DNA of 64,000 nucleotides from Antedon mediterranea (taxonomy: Eukaryota > Echinodermata > Crinoidea > Comatulida > Antedonidae), in NCBI RefSeq assembly GCF_964355755.1, contig NC_092675.1:10427312-10491311 (forward strand), read 5' to 3'. A program made the translations under genes and the position numbers. Numbering within the stretch: position 1 is the first letter of the stretch; every line of letters begins with the position of its first letter. Positions 1-12,629 of the stretch are shown one piece after another. The notes under the pieces are model-generated. The model was not told the origin of the DNA. It saw nothing but the letters and a program-made list of their open reading frames with translations, and did no database searches.

Positions 1-1200
1 TTTATGGTCACATTTATGTGAAGCTATTACATTTTTTATTACCTTTTATTATGTTATCGTAAATTATATTATGAAAATCATACAGTATAATTTGATTCTT
101 TAATCATTATTTTCAATTCATTATTTTACTTGAAATTAAAAAAGATGCAAAACTGCAGACTGTAGTCTATAAAACCCAAAGTATTATGATTAAAAAGTTA
201 ATCAACATAATTTAATATAATTTAGAACTAATTTTCTTAGTAAGATATCAAATTGAAATGTAATATTGATTACTTTACTTTATCCTATTTATGCTTGAGT
301 GCCCTGTGGCCAGCAATGCTGTCCATTGTCCTAGGTCCTTTAGCCATCATTATGCTGCTGCTTAGTGATGCAGCATCTATTTCCTGTTACTGTCTACTGT
401 AGTAGATATAAACTACTGAATAATTTATCACCTGGAAATATAGATTCTGTTTAAAAACTTTAATCTCTTCTAATTTAAACCAAATATACATTTGTAATTT
501 AGTACAGTTGTACCTCTTTGCAAAATGAATACTGTACAATGCCTTTTATCATTAAAAAAAATTTATAAAAGGCTACAGTATCATGATATTAGTTTAGTTT
601 TATGACTGAGATTCTTATATAAAAGGCTAATAATCGCAGTTTTTGGCAGTCGTACACATGTGACACAGAATAAATCACTGTCAACTTTGTGTGAAGAATT
701 ATCAAACTATCGACAGTTTCCACAACAGAACATGCGCATCCAACAACCATACGCAAACAAAGTTATGTCACATCAGAAAAAGTATGATCGTTTTGCTTAA
801 TGCTGAGCGAGGGAGTGTTAATATTCGGACCAACTAGAACTAGTACTTCTGTAACTATTCATGTCTACACATAATTAAAGATATATTGTCCCCCTAAAAA
901 AATTTTTAATGTCATAATAGTTATCCACTCTAACCCAAAATGGAATTTAAAAAACAATGTATTCACCTGAAAAAAAAATGTAATTTAAAGTAAAAAAATA
1001 GTCAAATTGACAATTTAACCATTTGTTTTGTCATTTTGTGAAACGTTTTTTTCTAAAGACATGATTAACTTTATTCAAACTACAAAATAATCTATTCATT
1101 ATAGTCTGATTTTATTAATCTTCATTTTCATGTTTTTTTAAACAAATAAAACAAACTTTTAAGCTGAACCCTTAGTAATTATGTTGATTAGTCATTTACA
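1..1200. other. AT-rich non-coding DNA
   Basis: No gene is recognised. The stretch at about 300-390 is less AT-rich than its surroundings but has stops in the frames I read. At 805-850 a purine-rich run (GAGCGAGGGAG) is followed by TGTTAATATT, which could be a decayed polypurine tract and LTR start, but nothing else supports an LTR element. It may be intron or upstream DNA of the SRSF11-like gene whose exons start at 10765. Confidence 0.4.
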
Positions 1201-1219
1201 CTTTTCATCATCCGACAGA

Positions 1220-3107
1220 ATAGAATCTTTAACAACATAGATATACATAGAATCTTTAACATTAACAACATAGATATACATAGAATCTTTAACATTAACA
1301 ACATAGATATACATAGAATCTTTAACAACATAGATATACATAGAATGTTTAACAACATAGATAGACATAGAATGTTTAACAACATAGATATACATAGAAT
1401 GTTTAACAACATAGATATACATAGAATCTTTAACAACATAGATATACATAGAATGTTTAACAACATAGATATACATAGAATCTTTAACAACATAGATATA
1501 CATAGAATGTTTAACAACATAGATATACATAGAATGTTTAACAACATAGATATACATAGAATCTTTAACAACATAGATAGACATAGAATCTTTAACAACA
1601 TAGATATACATAGAATCTTTAACAACATAGATATACATAGAATCTTTAACAACATAGATATACATAGAATGTTTAACAACATAGATATACATAGAATGTT
1701 TAACAACATAGATATACATAGAATGTTTAACAACATAGATATACATAGAATCTTTAACAACATAGATATACATAGAATGTTTAACAACATAGATATACAT
1801 AGAATGTTTAACAACATAGATATACATAGAATCTTTAACAACATAGATATACATAGAATCTTTAACAACATAGATATACATAGAATCTTTAACAACATAG
1901 ATATACATAGAATCTTTAACAACATAGATATACATAGAATGTTTAACAACATAGATAGACATAGAATCTTTAACAACATAGATATACATAGAATCTTTAA
2001 CAACATAGATATACATAGAATCTTTAACAACATAGATATACATAGAATGTTTAACAACATAGATATACATAGAATGTTTAACAACATAGATATACATAGA
2101 ATGTTTAACAACATAGATATACATAGAATGTTTAACAACATAGATATACATAGAATCTTTAACAACATAGATATACATAGAATCTTTAACAACATAGATA
2201 TACATAGAATGTTTAACAACATAGATATACATAGAATGTTTAACAACATAGATATACATAGAATGTTTAACAACATAGATATACATAGAATGTTTAACAA
2301 CATAGATATACATAGAATGTTTAACAACATAGATATACATAGAATCTTTAACAACATAGATATACATAGAATGTTTAACAACATAGATATACATAGAATC
2401 TTTAACAACATAGATATACATAGAATGTTTAACAACATAGATATACATAGAATGTTTAACAACATAGATATACATAGAATGTTTAACAACATAGATATAC
2501 ATAGAATGTTTAACAACATAGATATACATAGAATGTTTAACAACATAGATATACATAGAATGTTTAACAACATAGATATACATAGAATGTTTAACAACAT
2601 AGATATACATAGAATGTTTAACAACATAGATATACATAGAATGTTTAACAACATAGATATACATAGAATGTTTAACAACATAGATATACATAGAATCTTT
2701 AACAACATAGATATACATAGAATGTTTAACAACATAGATAGACATAGAATCTTTAACAACATACAGTAGATATACATAGAATGTTTAACAACATAGATAT
2801 ACATAGAATGTTTAACAACATAGATATACATAGAATGTTTAACAACATAGATATACATAGAATGTTTAACAACATAGATATACATAGAATGTTTAACAAC
2901 ATAGATATACATAGAATGTTTAACAACATAGATATACATAGAATCTTTAACAACATAGATATACATAGAATCTTTAACAACATAGATATACATAGAATGT
3001 TTAACAACATAGATATACATAGAATGTTTAACAACATAGATATACATAGAATCTTTAACAACATAGATATACATAGAATGTTTAACAACATAGATATACA
3101 TTGTGTG
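1220..3107 (+). repeat. 27-bp minisatellite, about 69 copies
   Basis: A head-to-tail array of a 27-bp unit, roughly AATSTTTAACAACATAGATA plus TACATAG. Units differ mainly at one G/C position (aatGttt or aatCttt) and rarely at ataTac/ataGac. The first two units carry a 6-bp ATTAAC insertion (33 bp), and one unit near 2756-2776 is expanded to about 30 bp. Because 27 is a multiple of three, several frames on both strands stay open for hundreds of codons (for example a nonapeptide MFNNIDIHR repeat). These frames are a consequence of the array, not evidence of a gene. Near-identity between units suggests recent homogenisation. Confidence 0.97.
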
Positions 3108-3975
3108 ACAGCACAGTTTAAATTCATCTTTGATTCTACAGTATGTTTGGTTCTCTCTGTTAACTTTCATTTTATGAACATCACCAATTGTTATTGTTAT
3201 AGCTGTGAATATGATCACTGGTTCATTATTAGTATGTCATAACGTCATCAATGATTAGGTTTTAATTACCGGTATTATCAATATTCTGACTTCATCCATC
3301 TTGCAATGCAATTGTTTATTAGCTTGTTTCAAACAATTTATCTGAAGAATAATTTATCTAAAAAAACAACTGAATCAGTCAGTATTTTTTTTTTGATCAT
3401 TTAACATTATTTACAGTTACATTTTTTAATAATCTGATGTTTTATATATTATAAGCATTTTTTCATTGACTGTACTTTATTAGATTCAAAAGATTGAAGT
3501 ATACAATATTAAGGGATATCGGCAATTAGTAAATTAGTGACAATTATGGTATTAAAATAAATATCACCATCAATGTTCATATGAAGATTAACGATAAGCC
3601 TCTTAGAACACTGTCTGTTTCGCTGTAATAAATGTTGCTAAAATCTTCATAAAACAAATTGAGCAGTTTTCGCTATTATCTTCTGAGTTGATGTACTAAC
3701 TTACACTTGCATCATGTCATAGTTTGGTGTTTATATATCGACAAACATAACTGAAGCATCTATTTCTGCTTCGTTGACTTTACACTTTGTCGGATATCCA
3801 TGTGATTGTGATTGTTCCCTCATTTTCTATAGCACTCTCATGGGTACTTATGAATATTATAGTTTTTATAATTGGCTGCAATTTCTTGAGAAAAGGAATT
3901 AAATTCCATTTAAATTCACAGCAATTTTTAGGCATCAGTACATCATTGTTACAAACTTTGATCACATATGTTTCA
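3108..3975. other. AT-rich DNA, no feature recognised
   Basis: I see no gene, splice-site-bounded exon or repeat here. The overlapping short open frames on both strands at 3780-4109 share no recognisable motif. Confidence 0.4.
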
Positions 3976-4130
3976 AAGTGAGTGAAAATACAAAATCCAC
4001 ACAAATGAGAAAAAAAAATATTCAAAAAATCCATACAAAAGAGAAAAAAAAGTGTAAACACAAAATCCACATAGAAGAGAAAACAAGTATAAACACAAAA
4101 TCTACACAAATGAGAAAAAAAATATAAACG
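3976..4130 (+). repeat. Degenerate ~36-bp A-rich tandem repeat, about 4 units
   Basis: Four imperfect units of the type CACAAAATCCACACAAATGAG followed by an A-run. Read on the + strand the core gives K-I-H-T-N/K-E-K, which superficially resembles the linker between C2H2 zinc fingers, but there are no paired Cys/His fingers and the period is wrong, so I treat it as simple tandem repetition. Confidence 0.6.
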
Positions 4131-4234
4131 TTGTTTCCGACCAATATCTCCTTAACAAAATAGTTTCAAATAAATTAATATCTTATCTCTACAAATTCAA
4201 TTATTTAAATCCATTTTAATCGGCATATAGAGTT

Positions 4235-4905
4235 GGTCACAGTACTGAAACTGCCCTCACCTTGTGCCCTTGCTTTTTTCTCTGTATCATTCCCCTCTCA
4301 CTGAAATTATTAAAAAAAACAATTTACACCACCACCTATATGCTGATGACATACATTTTAATCCTTCTGAATGTCATGATATAACTAAACGAATTGAAAG
4401 CTATCACTCTAAAATATCATCCTAGCTATCATCCAACATGCTCTTGCTTAACAATACTAAAAAGTATCCGTCAAAGCGTACTACCGCTTCGTTAATAAAA
4501 GCCTCAATCACTTCTCGCCCTGACTTTTGCAACTATCTTTCTTTGCCCTACCGAAATCTTTGATGAATCGACTTCAACGTCTCCAGAACACTGCTGCACG
4601 CATTCTAACACTTACTAGAAGATCCTCACACATATCTCCTATTATATATAACCTCCATTGGCTACTTATTGACTCCCTTATAAAATATAAGATCATTTTA
4701 ATTTGATCCATTTGAAGCGCTACTTCTTATCTTCTTGATCTTCTTTCCTCCTACACCCCTCTTGCTTGTCTTCGTCCGGCTGATCAAAACCTACTGGTTG
4801 TTCCTAGAATATGGACAAAGGTCATTTTTGTTCTTTGCTGCTTCTCTTTGGAATTTTCTCCCTCGACATATTTATGACTTATGACATTATACACCGAGGG
4901 ATCTT
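4235..4905 (+). pseudogene. Decayed LINE reverse transcriptase, 3' portion (CR1/L2-like)
   Basis: Conceptual + strand translation, with frame changes, shows an RT palm motif (YADDI, codons at about 4340-4354). Further on come the usual C-terminal landmarks of CR1/L2-type LINEs: a SRPDFCNY-like block (about 4513-4540), an NRLQRLQNTAARIL block (about 4565-4605), an LHWL block (about 4655) and a SLWNFLP block (about 4843-4865). Stop codons and frameshifts are frequent, so it is an old, inactive fragment. The family assignment rests on motif order only. Confidence 0.75.
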
Positions 4906-5358
4906 TGATAGGATTGTGTTACCGGCTATTTATTAGGAAGATCCTATCTTTCATATTATAAATAATTAAAGTTTAAATTCTGTCAAAATAATATTAATAT
5001 TATTATATTTTAAAAATTAATTATTTTTATTCAAATCTATAATTCATCATAGTGACGAATTAAATTTAGTTATTATTATTGTTATTTTATTGTTATACAT
5101 TGTTTCTTAATTCTATAATCCTAAATTCTATAAAAATGTTCTATAATGTTCATAGTTACTATGTTCTGTAGTTTAATGAATGGTAATTCATTACAATCAT
5201 TCACAACTAACTGTAAACTTTGTACCATCTGCTGGTGGAAAGGAAACTGAATAATGTTATAAGAATAGTTTGGATTTCCAACATTCATACCAAAAATAAT
5301 TGTTGTATTCTGTGTTGCTTTATCAGGTACTAATTCAATTCATTCATTAGGTACTGTA
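4906..5358. other. AT-rich DNA, no feature recognised
   Basis: Very AT-rich spacer between the LINE remnant and the first MITE. I see nothing identifiable. Confidence 0.4.
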
Positions 5359-5474
5359 AAGCTCTGTCTACACTATCAACGTTTACATGACAAAAATGAG
5401 ATGAGCTCATATACTGTATAGACAACACATCAAACTAGTTTTGTCAAACTAATTTGATAGTGTAGACAGAGCTT
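5359..5474. mobile_element. MITE with 21-bp terminal inverted repeats
   Basis: A 116-bp element bounded by inverted copies of AAGCTCTGTCTACACTATCAA (left, 5359-5379) and its complement (right, to 5474). The interior is too short to code. Related sequence recurs at 5669-5779 and 46785-46858, so it is a dispersed family. No target duplication could be fixed with confidence. Confidence 0.8.
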
Positions 5475-5668
5475 AAGTAACAAATGGAAATATTTTTAAA
5501 ATAATGTATTTGTGCTGCAGTTTTTTGGGGTTTTTTTCTCGAATTTAAGTATTAAATTTGTTAGCATATTTTGTACATTATAGTAGTTTAAATAGATTGT
5601 TCATCTTTTATTGACACTTTATTTATTATACATTGGTTTCAAGACCTTTAAACCACAAGTGAATTTTA
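5475..5668. other. Spacer between two MITE copies
   Basis: AT-rich DNA with T-runs; nothing identifiable. Confidence 0.4.
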
Positions 5669-5779
5669 TTAGTTCTGTGTACACTATCAAACTGTGTGAC
5701 TAAAACATATGATGTGCCCATAGATTTGGGCACATCACTCTTTTTTGTCAAACTAGTTTGATAGTGTAGAAAGAGCTTA
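5669..5779. mobile_element. Second MITE copy of the same family, diverged
   Basis: The left end reads TTCTGTGTACACTATCAAAC and the right end AAACTAGTTTGATAGTGTAG, so the ACACTATCAAA inverted repeats pair as in the copy at 5359-5474. An inner palindrome (ATGTGCCCA...TGGGCACAT) is shared with the partial copy near 46850. Confidence 0.75.
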
Positions 5780-6245
5780 GCATTATAAGCATTGTTTGTT
5801 GTACTCATCTCCAGTCTGTTTTCCAACACATTAAATGAGCAAGCAAGCCGACTTTTAAACATGCAGATTTGCATACTGCTGTCAACGATGTGTGACAACC
5901 TTTTAAGCATTGATTGAGTATAGCTCACTAATTTGTGTTATAAACAAAGCTTTGCATTAAAATGAATGCAACACTAAACCAGATGGCTGTTAAGCTCTCT
6001 CATTTACATTGTAGGTTTTTAACGTAAATATGGTTGATAATTTTGATATAAATTATGCTTAATTCTGAGATAATATTGTTCAGGATGGGTTTTAGAGGGC
6101 ATTTATTGATATGAAATCTATAAACAAAATTCATAAAATAAACAGTTAATAAAAAATTATCAAAATGCTTCATAAATTGTAAATAAAAAATTAGTTTTTC
6201 ACTCCAAATAATAATGTTGCACGTACATAGTAGAATTTTAAAAAA
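5780..6245. other. AT-rich DNA, no feature recognised
   Basis: No exon or repeat recognised between the MITE pair and the 46-bp minisatellite. Confidence 0.4.
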
Positions 6246-6706
6246 ACTTTCATTTTATGGTGTACCACTGTACATCTTACACATGGACCTTGCTTTCATT
6301 TTATGGTGTACCACTGTACATCTTACACATGGACCTTGCTTTCATTTTATGGTGTACCACTGTACATCTTACACATGGACCTTGCTTTCATTTTATGGTG
6401 TACCACTGTACATCTTACACATGGACCTTGCTTTCATTTTATGGTGTACCACTGTACATCTTACACATGGACCTTGCTTTCATTTTATGGTGTACCACTG
6501 TACATCTTACACATGGACCTTGCTTTCATTTTATGGTGTACCACTGTACATCTTACACATGGACCTTGCTTTCATTTTATGGTGTACCACTGTACATCTT
6601 ACACATGGACCTTGCTTTCATTTTATGGTGTACCACTGTACATCTTACACATGGACCTTGCTTTCATTTTATGGTGTACCACTGTACATCTTACACATGG
6701 ACCTTG
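6246..6706 (+). repeat. 46-bp minisatellite, about 10 nearly identical copies
   Basis: Head-to-tail copies of a 46-bp unit beginning TTTTATGGTGTACCACTGTA and ending with CCTTGCTTTCA. The units I compared are essentially identical until the last, which diverges after 6700. Since 46 is not a multiple of three, the three frames rotate and each open frame repeats with a 46-residue period. That rotation shows the long frames at 6214-6789 are artefacts of the array. Confidence 0.95.
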
Positions 6707-6928
6707 TTGGGCATCTAGTCAGTCTCTTTCCTCAGTTTCCAGTTAAGCTTGAGGACAAATATAAATACCTTTACCTTTTACCTTTATAGTCAATTGGTTA
6801 AAAAGTCCAATTCAACATAAATACAGTGGCTTACAAAAGTATATTTTGATGTGACTTCTAGCAAGTTGGCAATTTGTTTAGTTGAGATGTCAGCAAAATA
6901 CAAATACACATATTGGTATTACTTAATA

Positions 6929-6956
6929 ATGAAATTAGGGTGTGGTGCAATGTTAG
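6929..6956 (+). repeat. Left direct repeat flanking a TIR element
   Basis: AAATTAGGGTGTGGTGCAAT here recurs at 7670-7698 with one difference in the shared core. The two copies bracket the element at 6961-7610. Confidence 0.7.
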
Positions 6957-6960
6957 ATGT

Positions 6961-7610
6961 CAGGGGCCGGATTTATCAAACTTGCTTATTTATCAATATA
7001 TCTAAGCAAAAAAATTTGCTTAATTTTGTCTTAAATCTAAGACGAACAACACCCTGCCTTAAGATGAAAAATTTTGTCTTATCTCATTTCTGCAACAGAA
7101 ACATTCTTTTTTGACAACGCGAGCGCGCTAGGCCAGAACATTGAACATTCGGAAAGGCTACGCTAGTGCGTTTTCCGCTGTACTACGGACGCTAAAATAA
7201 TGATATCGATCTTCATAAAGATGGCCTAGAAATTGGACGAGCAAAATTAATATTTTCGGGATAGGTACGACCCATTTTACTAACTTTTAGAAACTGTATC
7301 GGCTGTCAAGGGTCGCTGTCATTGATATAAATAAATAAATTTTGATTTGATTTAAAGTTTAGAGCGAATGATTTTCGTATGTATTTCCGACTGTTGTGCT
7401 CTTTCTCTATTTCCTCAAGTAATAAAAACATACATAATTTGCTGCCCTCTAGAGTTTAATTTTGCGCATATGCAAAGTAAAATTTACCTATTTACAATTT
7501 TTCTGCTAAGACGGTTTGATAAATAAGCTTAAGTTATTTGCTTAAGCACTTCTTAAATATTTCAGCTTAAGCAAAAATATAAGCAAATATTGATAAATGC
7601 CAACCCAGGC
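6961..7610. mobile_element. Diverged non-autonomous DNA transposon, hAT-like ends
   Basis: The left end starts CAGGGGCCGGATTTATCAAA and the right end, reverse-complemented, starts CCTGGGTTGGCATTTATCAA. Both continue with CTTGCTTA-type sequence, giving imperfect inverted repeats of about 30 bp. The interior (about 590 bp) has no transposase. CAGGG-type ends are common in hAT elements, but no clean 8-bp duplication is seen, so the superfamily is uncertain. Confidence 0.6.
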
Positions 7611-7669
7611 CTTTACTGCATGTACTGTACTACTAACTACAATTTGTTGTAATTACTAATTATAAATCA

Positions 7670-7698
7670 AATTAGGGTGTGGTTCAATGTTACTGCAA
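7670..7698 (+). repeat. Right direct repeat flanking a TIR element
   Basis: Second copy of the AAATTAGGGTGTGGT-containing repeat seen at 6929-6956. Too long for a standard target duplication, so it may be a local duplication or an outer layer of the repeat. Confidence 0.7.
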
Positions 7699-7834
7699 AA
7701 GCCTTTATTACTGGGCTGTGGCAGATCATTAGTAACTAATATGAATTTATTTGTTTCAAACTCAAGTAATGCTTTGTATGCTCTGTTTATAAATTGTGCC
7801 TATACTACTGTACAACAAATTATAAATAAGTAAG

Positions 7835-8137
7835 GTGAGTAAGTGGCCGAGCGGTTAAGACAGTGGAACCGTAATCACGTAGCCATAACATCGGCAGGGG
7901 TTCGAGGCTCACTCACTCCATGGTTCTGGTGGTAGAACGAGTCTTCTCGGATAAGGACTATAAACCGTAGGTCCAGTGTACACAACTTGCTCGTGTGCAC
8001 TTTAAAGAACCTAGTACATCTTTCGAGACGAGTAGGGGGTTACCCTGGTGTATTAGTACATCACAGCCACTGATCACCAACTGGGCCCTCTGGGAGATCA
8101 GTCTTTGACTGAAGAGGTCACCCAGTATAAAGATAAA
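7835..8137 (+). mobile_element. tRNA-derived SINE, copy 1 (Ser/Leu-type head)
   Basis: The head carries a pol III A box (TGGCCGAGCGG, about 7844-7854) typical of class II tRNAs and a B box (GGTTCGAGGCT, about 7899-7909). It is followed by a conserved non-tRNA body (CCATGGTTCTGGTGGTAGAA ... CTTCTCGGATAAGG ... CTTTCGAGACGAGTAGGGGG). The same head and body recur at 25024, at 41517 (partial) and on the minus strand at 27880, which shows a dispersed family and not a tRNA gene. Confidence 0.85.
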
Positions 8138-10764
8138 ACAAACAAAAGTATGTGATTGGTAAATTTGTGTTTTTGATATCTGGTTCCCAAACAAGATGAT
8201 TTTGTTGGTGATATTTTATGATATGAATGCTCAAGAAATTTTAAATTAAAATTGCTTATTTTTTGCGGCTTTATTTAGCCTAAATATTATCTATAGGCCT
8301 TTGTTACCATCCGTGTATAGTATGTTACATTGTTATAAACGTGAAATAGCCTATAACAAATAAGTTTTTTAACTTTATTACTACAAGGTTGGGAAATTTA
8401 TTTTAAAGTGTAGGCAAACATCATTTTGTGACAAGTTTCTATTAGGAAGGTAATTTCCAGGCTCAAGTTAAAGAATGATTTCAATATTTTGTATAAAAAC
8501 TGTTTTTACTGAGGTAAATTGTTTTAAAAATTCAAAATTGTAAATCAAAATGTGTTCGCAGGCACTTCCAAAATGTGTTCGCACAAGGAGGTCCAATCGT
8601 AAATTATAATATTCCAATTATTTAAAATACTTTAAATTATTATTGCAACGGGAATGACACTGATTACTGTAGCACATTTCATATTTTATTTATGCCAATT
8701 GTGTATTGTTTACCCACTGCATAATTCATGTTAATATCCTGTTTTTAAACTGCATCTGAACCATATTGGTTGGTAAATGCCTAATTCTATGTGAATGGGA
8801 AAGTTCAAATGAAGAGACTGTATATCTCATTATTATAATTTTAATTATTTAACTTAATAATTCTGTGCTTAAATTTGTTTGACTGTATAATGAATAAATC
8901 TTTTATCATACTATTAATAATACAGATAGATTCAAAGAATTACTTTACCGTAATTCAGTTTTATTCTACTACAATTTTATTTTAATACAATATGGAGTGG
9001 AAGCCTAATTAAATCTGTTTGGATTCTTATTTTTTATTGAACAAATAGATGATGAAATAGATACATATAATTTTTTTTGTGGTGAAAATGGGTAATAAAT
9101 TTGTTACAGTGTATACCCACTTGTTCAGACATAGGGAAATTAAGAACAAAAAATATGTTGTTGAACAAAGTGGCTGCAGATAACTTAAGAAGGAAAGGGA
9201 CAAGAACTATAATTTTAATTTTCTCTGATGTAAGTTAGAATTAGCAAGTTATAAGCTTCCTAAGATAAAATTACATTTGGAACTTCTAAGAACCACGCCC
9301 CATTTTTTTAGGCGTCAATATATCGGAAACCAAAGGCTAAATTTAGTGTTGGTTTGTTGGATCATATTTCTGCGGTTTCGTCATAATCTGAGATGACTGC
9401 GCATGAACTACAGTATTCAAAATTTGGTTGATTTAGCATAGAATACCTAAATGTCAACTGAACATTTTATGCTACAGTAATACAGTATTATTATAGTTAA
9501 TAAGTTAAAGGTATTATAGTTGTACAACAAATTGCAAAAGACATATTGTACTGAAAGTGAAAATTTGATTATCTGCACAATTACCTTTTGAGTAACCAAT
9601 TAGCATTGATTCATCATCAAATGTGTTACATTTTGAAATCAACAGTTTCTAAGCATGCACGCATGGCAGTTTTGTTGTAGAACAGGGCTATGCAGTCAAT
9701 GAGGTTGTATTACAAGTTTTTATTATGTTTTATTCTTTGGATGAAAAATGTGTAAGAATAGATTATCCATCGAATGTCACTAACAGCAAATTGACATTGA
9801 CTTCAAATACACACTCTATTATACAACATTGTACTCAAAATATACATATGCCCGCAGATATTATCGTACACTAGTTAGTAGTTGATTCATAACATGTTAC
9901 CTTTCCTGTACAACTAGTAAATTGACAAATCTGTAGTCTTAGTATGTCAAATTTGAAACATTTACTGTACACCCTAAAGACTTCTTTGAGATTGTTTTAA
10001 AATATTAAAGACTTGCAGGTTTTTTAATTAGCTTTTTACTTCCTGTGTATTATTGATTAGCCTTTAGTGACGGCATATTTTTTTACCTTCTTCAGCAACA
10101 GTTCAAAGGATATGCATGTTTTATGATTTTGATGAATTTTACATAATTGCTTTTACATTAAGTACGTTTCCATCTGTTGTTTCCATACATTTTAGAAAGT
10201 ACATACAATATCTTTTGTTAATTTTGTATTCATTGTTTATTTAATTTTTTAACAATTTTGGCCTCTAAATTTCAGACTTGGTGTTTTGTACACTGGTCAT
10301 TTAAGCCCCACGCACCCACCAAGTTTAGCGTATTTTAGGTCTTTTGTAGCTATCTAACTAGATAATCTAACCTGTTATTTTTATTATTTAACTATTAATT
10401 ACACCTACTAAATACTGAATAATCTCCACGTATAGAAATAAATCAAGTAACCTTTTCTTCTTATTGTTTTTTCATTAAACCTAATAATAATACTTAAAAT
10501 GTAACAATATTCAGTAGATAAAATGTGGGTTGCTGAGAGTCTTGTGATGTTGAGTATGGAGTATTCATATTCTTGATATCTGTACTATACAATCACAGCT
10601 ACATTAAAACCTTTTAAAATTCTTTTTTTTTTTTTTTTTTTTTATAATTTATTTTTTAAAAAAAGAATAAATGGATAAATAAATATATGAATATATGTTA
10701 TTTTTGTCTAATCAATAGAATTAATAGAAAACAACAAATTAAAGTAATTTATTTTCTTTGTCAG
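8138..10764. other. AT-rich DNA upstream of the penultimate SRSF11-like exon; probable intron
   Basis: No coding exon or known repeat is recognised in 2.6 kb. A run of about 23 T residues lies at 10620-10643. Since the next exon begins with an acceptor, this stretch is inferred to be intron; the upstream exon is not visible in the window. Confidence 0.45.
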
Positions 10765-10851
10765 AGATCGCAAAAGACGCTCACGTTCAAAGACACCACC
10801 TCCAACAAATCGACGTTCTCGCTCAGGATCAACTTCACCTCGAAGGTCAAA
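10765..10851 (+). CDS. SRSF11: SRSF11 (p54)-like SR splicing factor, penultimate coding exon
   Basis: An 87-bp exon bounded by a strong acceptor (TTTTCTTTGTCAG, AG at 10763-10764) and donor (GTAAGT at 10852). One base completes a codon from the previous exon, 28 full codons follow, and two bases (AA) carry into the next exon. It encodes a basic RS-type segment (R-R-S-R-S, a proline triplet, then R-R-S-R-S-G-S-T-S-P-R-R-S), as expected of the RS domain that SR proteins use for protein-protein contacts in the nucleus. Phase matches the exon at 14225 exactly. Upstream exons with the RRM lie outside the window or were not found. The assignment to SRSF11 over the related SREK1 depends mainly on the last exon. 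Confidence 0.85.
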
Positions 10852-12629
10852 GTAAGTTTTTGTGAAAAGCCAGAGTTTCATGTATTTTTGTATAGTTAAA
10901 TGATTGGTATAATTTGTCCCCTTAAAATTGTTCCTAATGCACGCATCCATACACATCAGGTATCAGCAAAAATTGTATAGCGACGCTGCACTGCGCAACA
11001 TAGATAACTTGGACGCCATTCGGCCGGACAATACACCTGGATAGTTGTGAAACATTTACACAATTTTTAAAGTAACTGAAAGATAATTAAATAGCAATTA
11101 CTAATAATATTTTGTATAAAATAAATTATTATAGACACTAATTACAATCACCCGAAGTGTAAACAATATTTGTTTTTGCTAATGTCCGCTCGAATGGCAT
11201 CCATGGGATTACAGGAAGCTATTGTAGCAACAGTTATCTATCTTGCGCAGAGTAGCTGCCCTATATAATCCTTGGTATCAGAATATTACCGGATTTGTAT
11301 CAGGAAGGTTTTAAACTACTTTTAGATCTAACCTGGCAAAAAATGGTCTCTACATTTTTCCACTCAGGCTGTTCTTTATACAGATTGTTCCTTTTGCACA
11401 TCATTCATCGGTATCAAAATTTAAAACCGCACCTGAGTGGGGGATAATGGGTATCAAAATGGAAAGGTTTTATGAATTAAATTTGGAAACAGTTTAAACT
11501 ATACATAAACTTCCCTCAGGAAGTGAGGTTTGGGGTAATTCGGTATGAAAATATCTGGAATTGTACTGAGAAAGGTTTATGAACATGGTTTTATCAATAA
11601 TAGTAAAGTCTTTTTTTTTTATTTTAACATTATTTATATAACCCTTCCAGCTGGACAAATTAATGCCAGTTGATTCAGGAGTCCTCTTAAATTCAATAAA
11701 ATACATAAAACAGATAAATTACCAAGTACGATGAAAAAAATACATTAAATATTTATACAAGAAGTATATACTATAATCGACAGTTACAACATGTTGAACT
11801 CATCCAAAGAGCATTCAAAGAAAAACATATTATCTGGCAATTCATCACAATGTAGGAATCATACAAACAACCGACAATGTGCTGCTCAGTGAAGCGCTCA
11901 TTGGGGCGGAGCAAAAGGGCCAAACTGAAGCAAACGCATCCGAATGGCAGGCTTAAAAATGTTCTGCCAAACGTATTTTTTTAATGACGTTTATCATAAT
12001 TCAATAGAAATCATGTTGTAATAATTTACCTATTATTTAAAGGCACCTCAACATTGTGGTGTTTTCAGATTTTTATTATTATAATATTATTAAGCCATTT
12101 CTTAAAAATTAATACACACAGTTAAAACTGTAATTAGAACCGTCCATACTCGTTAATCGTGTCTAACACAGAGTTCTAATAATTGACTGAAAATTAATTA
12201 TATCAAGTTTATATGAAAAAAAGCACTTAAAATATCCATTATGCATGCTGGAGGCTTTAATGTTGAAATCTTGCTTCATTTTATAACAAAATTATTGCAT
12301 TCATCTTTGAACAATTGAATTCATTAATTTATTCAGAATCTTGTATATTAATACAACACATTATGAGTGAAAAGACAAACAATTACATGTTGCATTAAAA
12401 TTTAACTTGTAAATTTTGAAGAAAGCCTCTCTATTGTTCCTTTGTTTGTTTCAATTTTATAGGATATCATAAAAATATTAATAACCCTTCAAAGAAAAAC
12501 ATGAAATTCAAATTGATGTTCAATATAAAATTATTTTATTACATTTATTAATAAAAATATTTGTATATGATACGCATTATTTTAAGATAGTGTGTACTTC
12601 TCCATGTAGTTAAAAATAACATTGCACAC
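10852..12629 (+). other. Intron of the SRSF11-like gene, 5' part
   Basis: Begins GTAAGT at 10852. Contains no further exon that I can support. The small frames at 10687-11706 cross splice sites or lack any family resemblance. Confidence 0.7.

Noticed and set aside
805-850. Polypurine tract and LTR start
   Set aside because: No matching second LTR, primer site or retroelement coding sequence nearby.
1188-3242. Open frames of up to 676 codons over the 27-bp array
   Set aside because: Unit length is a multiple of three and lacks stops in several frames on both strands, so the frames follow from the repeat.
3976-4109. Possible C2H2 zinc-finger linker repeats (K-I-H-T-x-E-K)
   Set aside because: The period is about 36 bp, not 84, and no paired Cys/His residues are present.
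6214-6789. 191-codon repetitive frame
   Set aside because: Produced by rotation of frames through the 46-bp minisatellite; no flanking gene signals.
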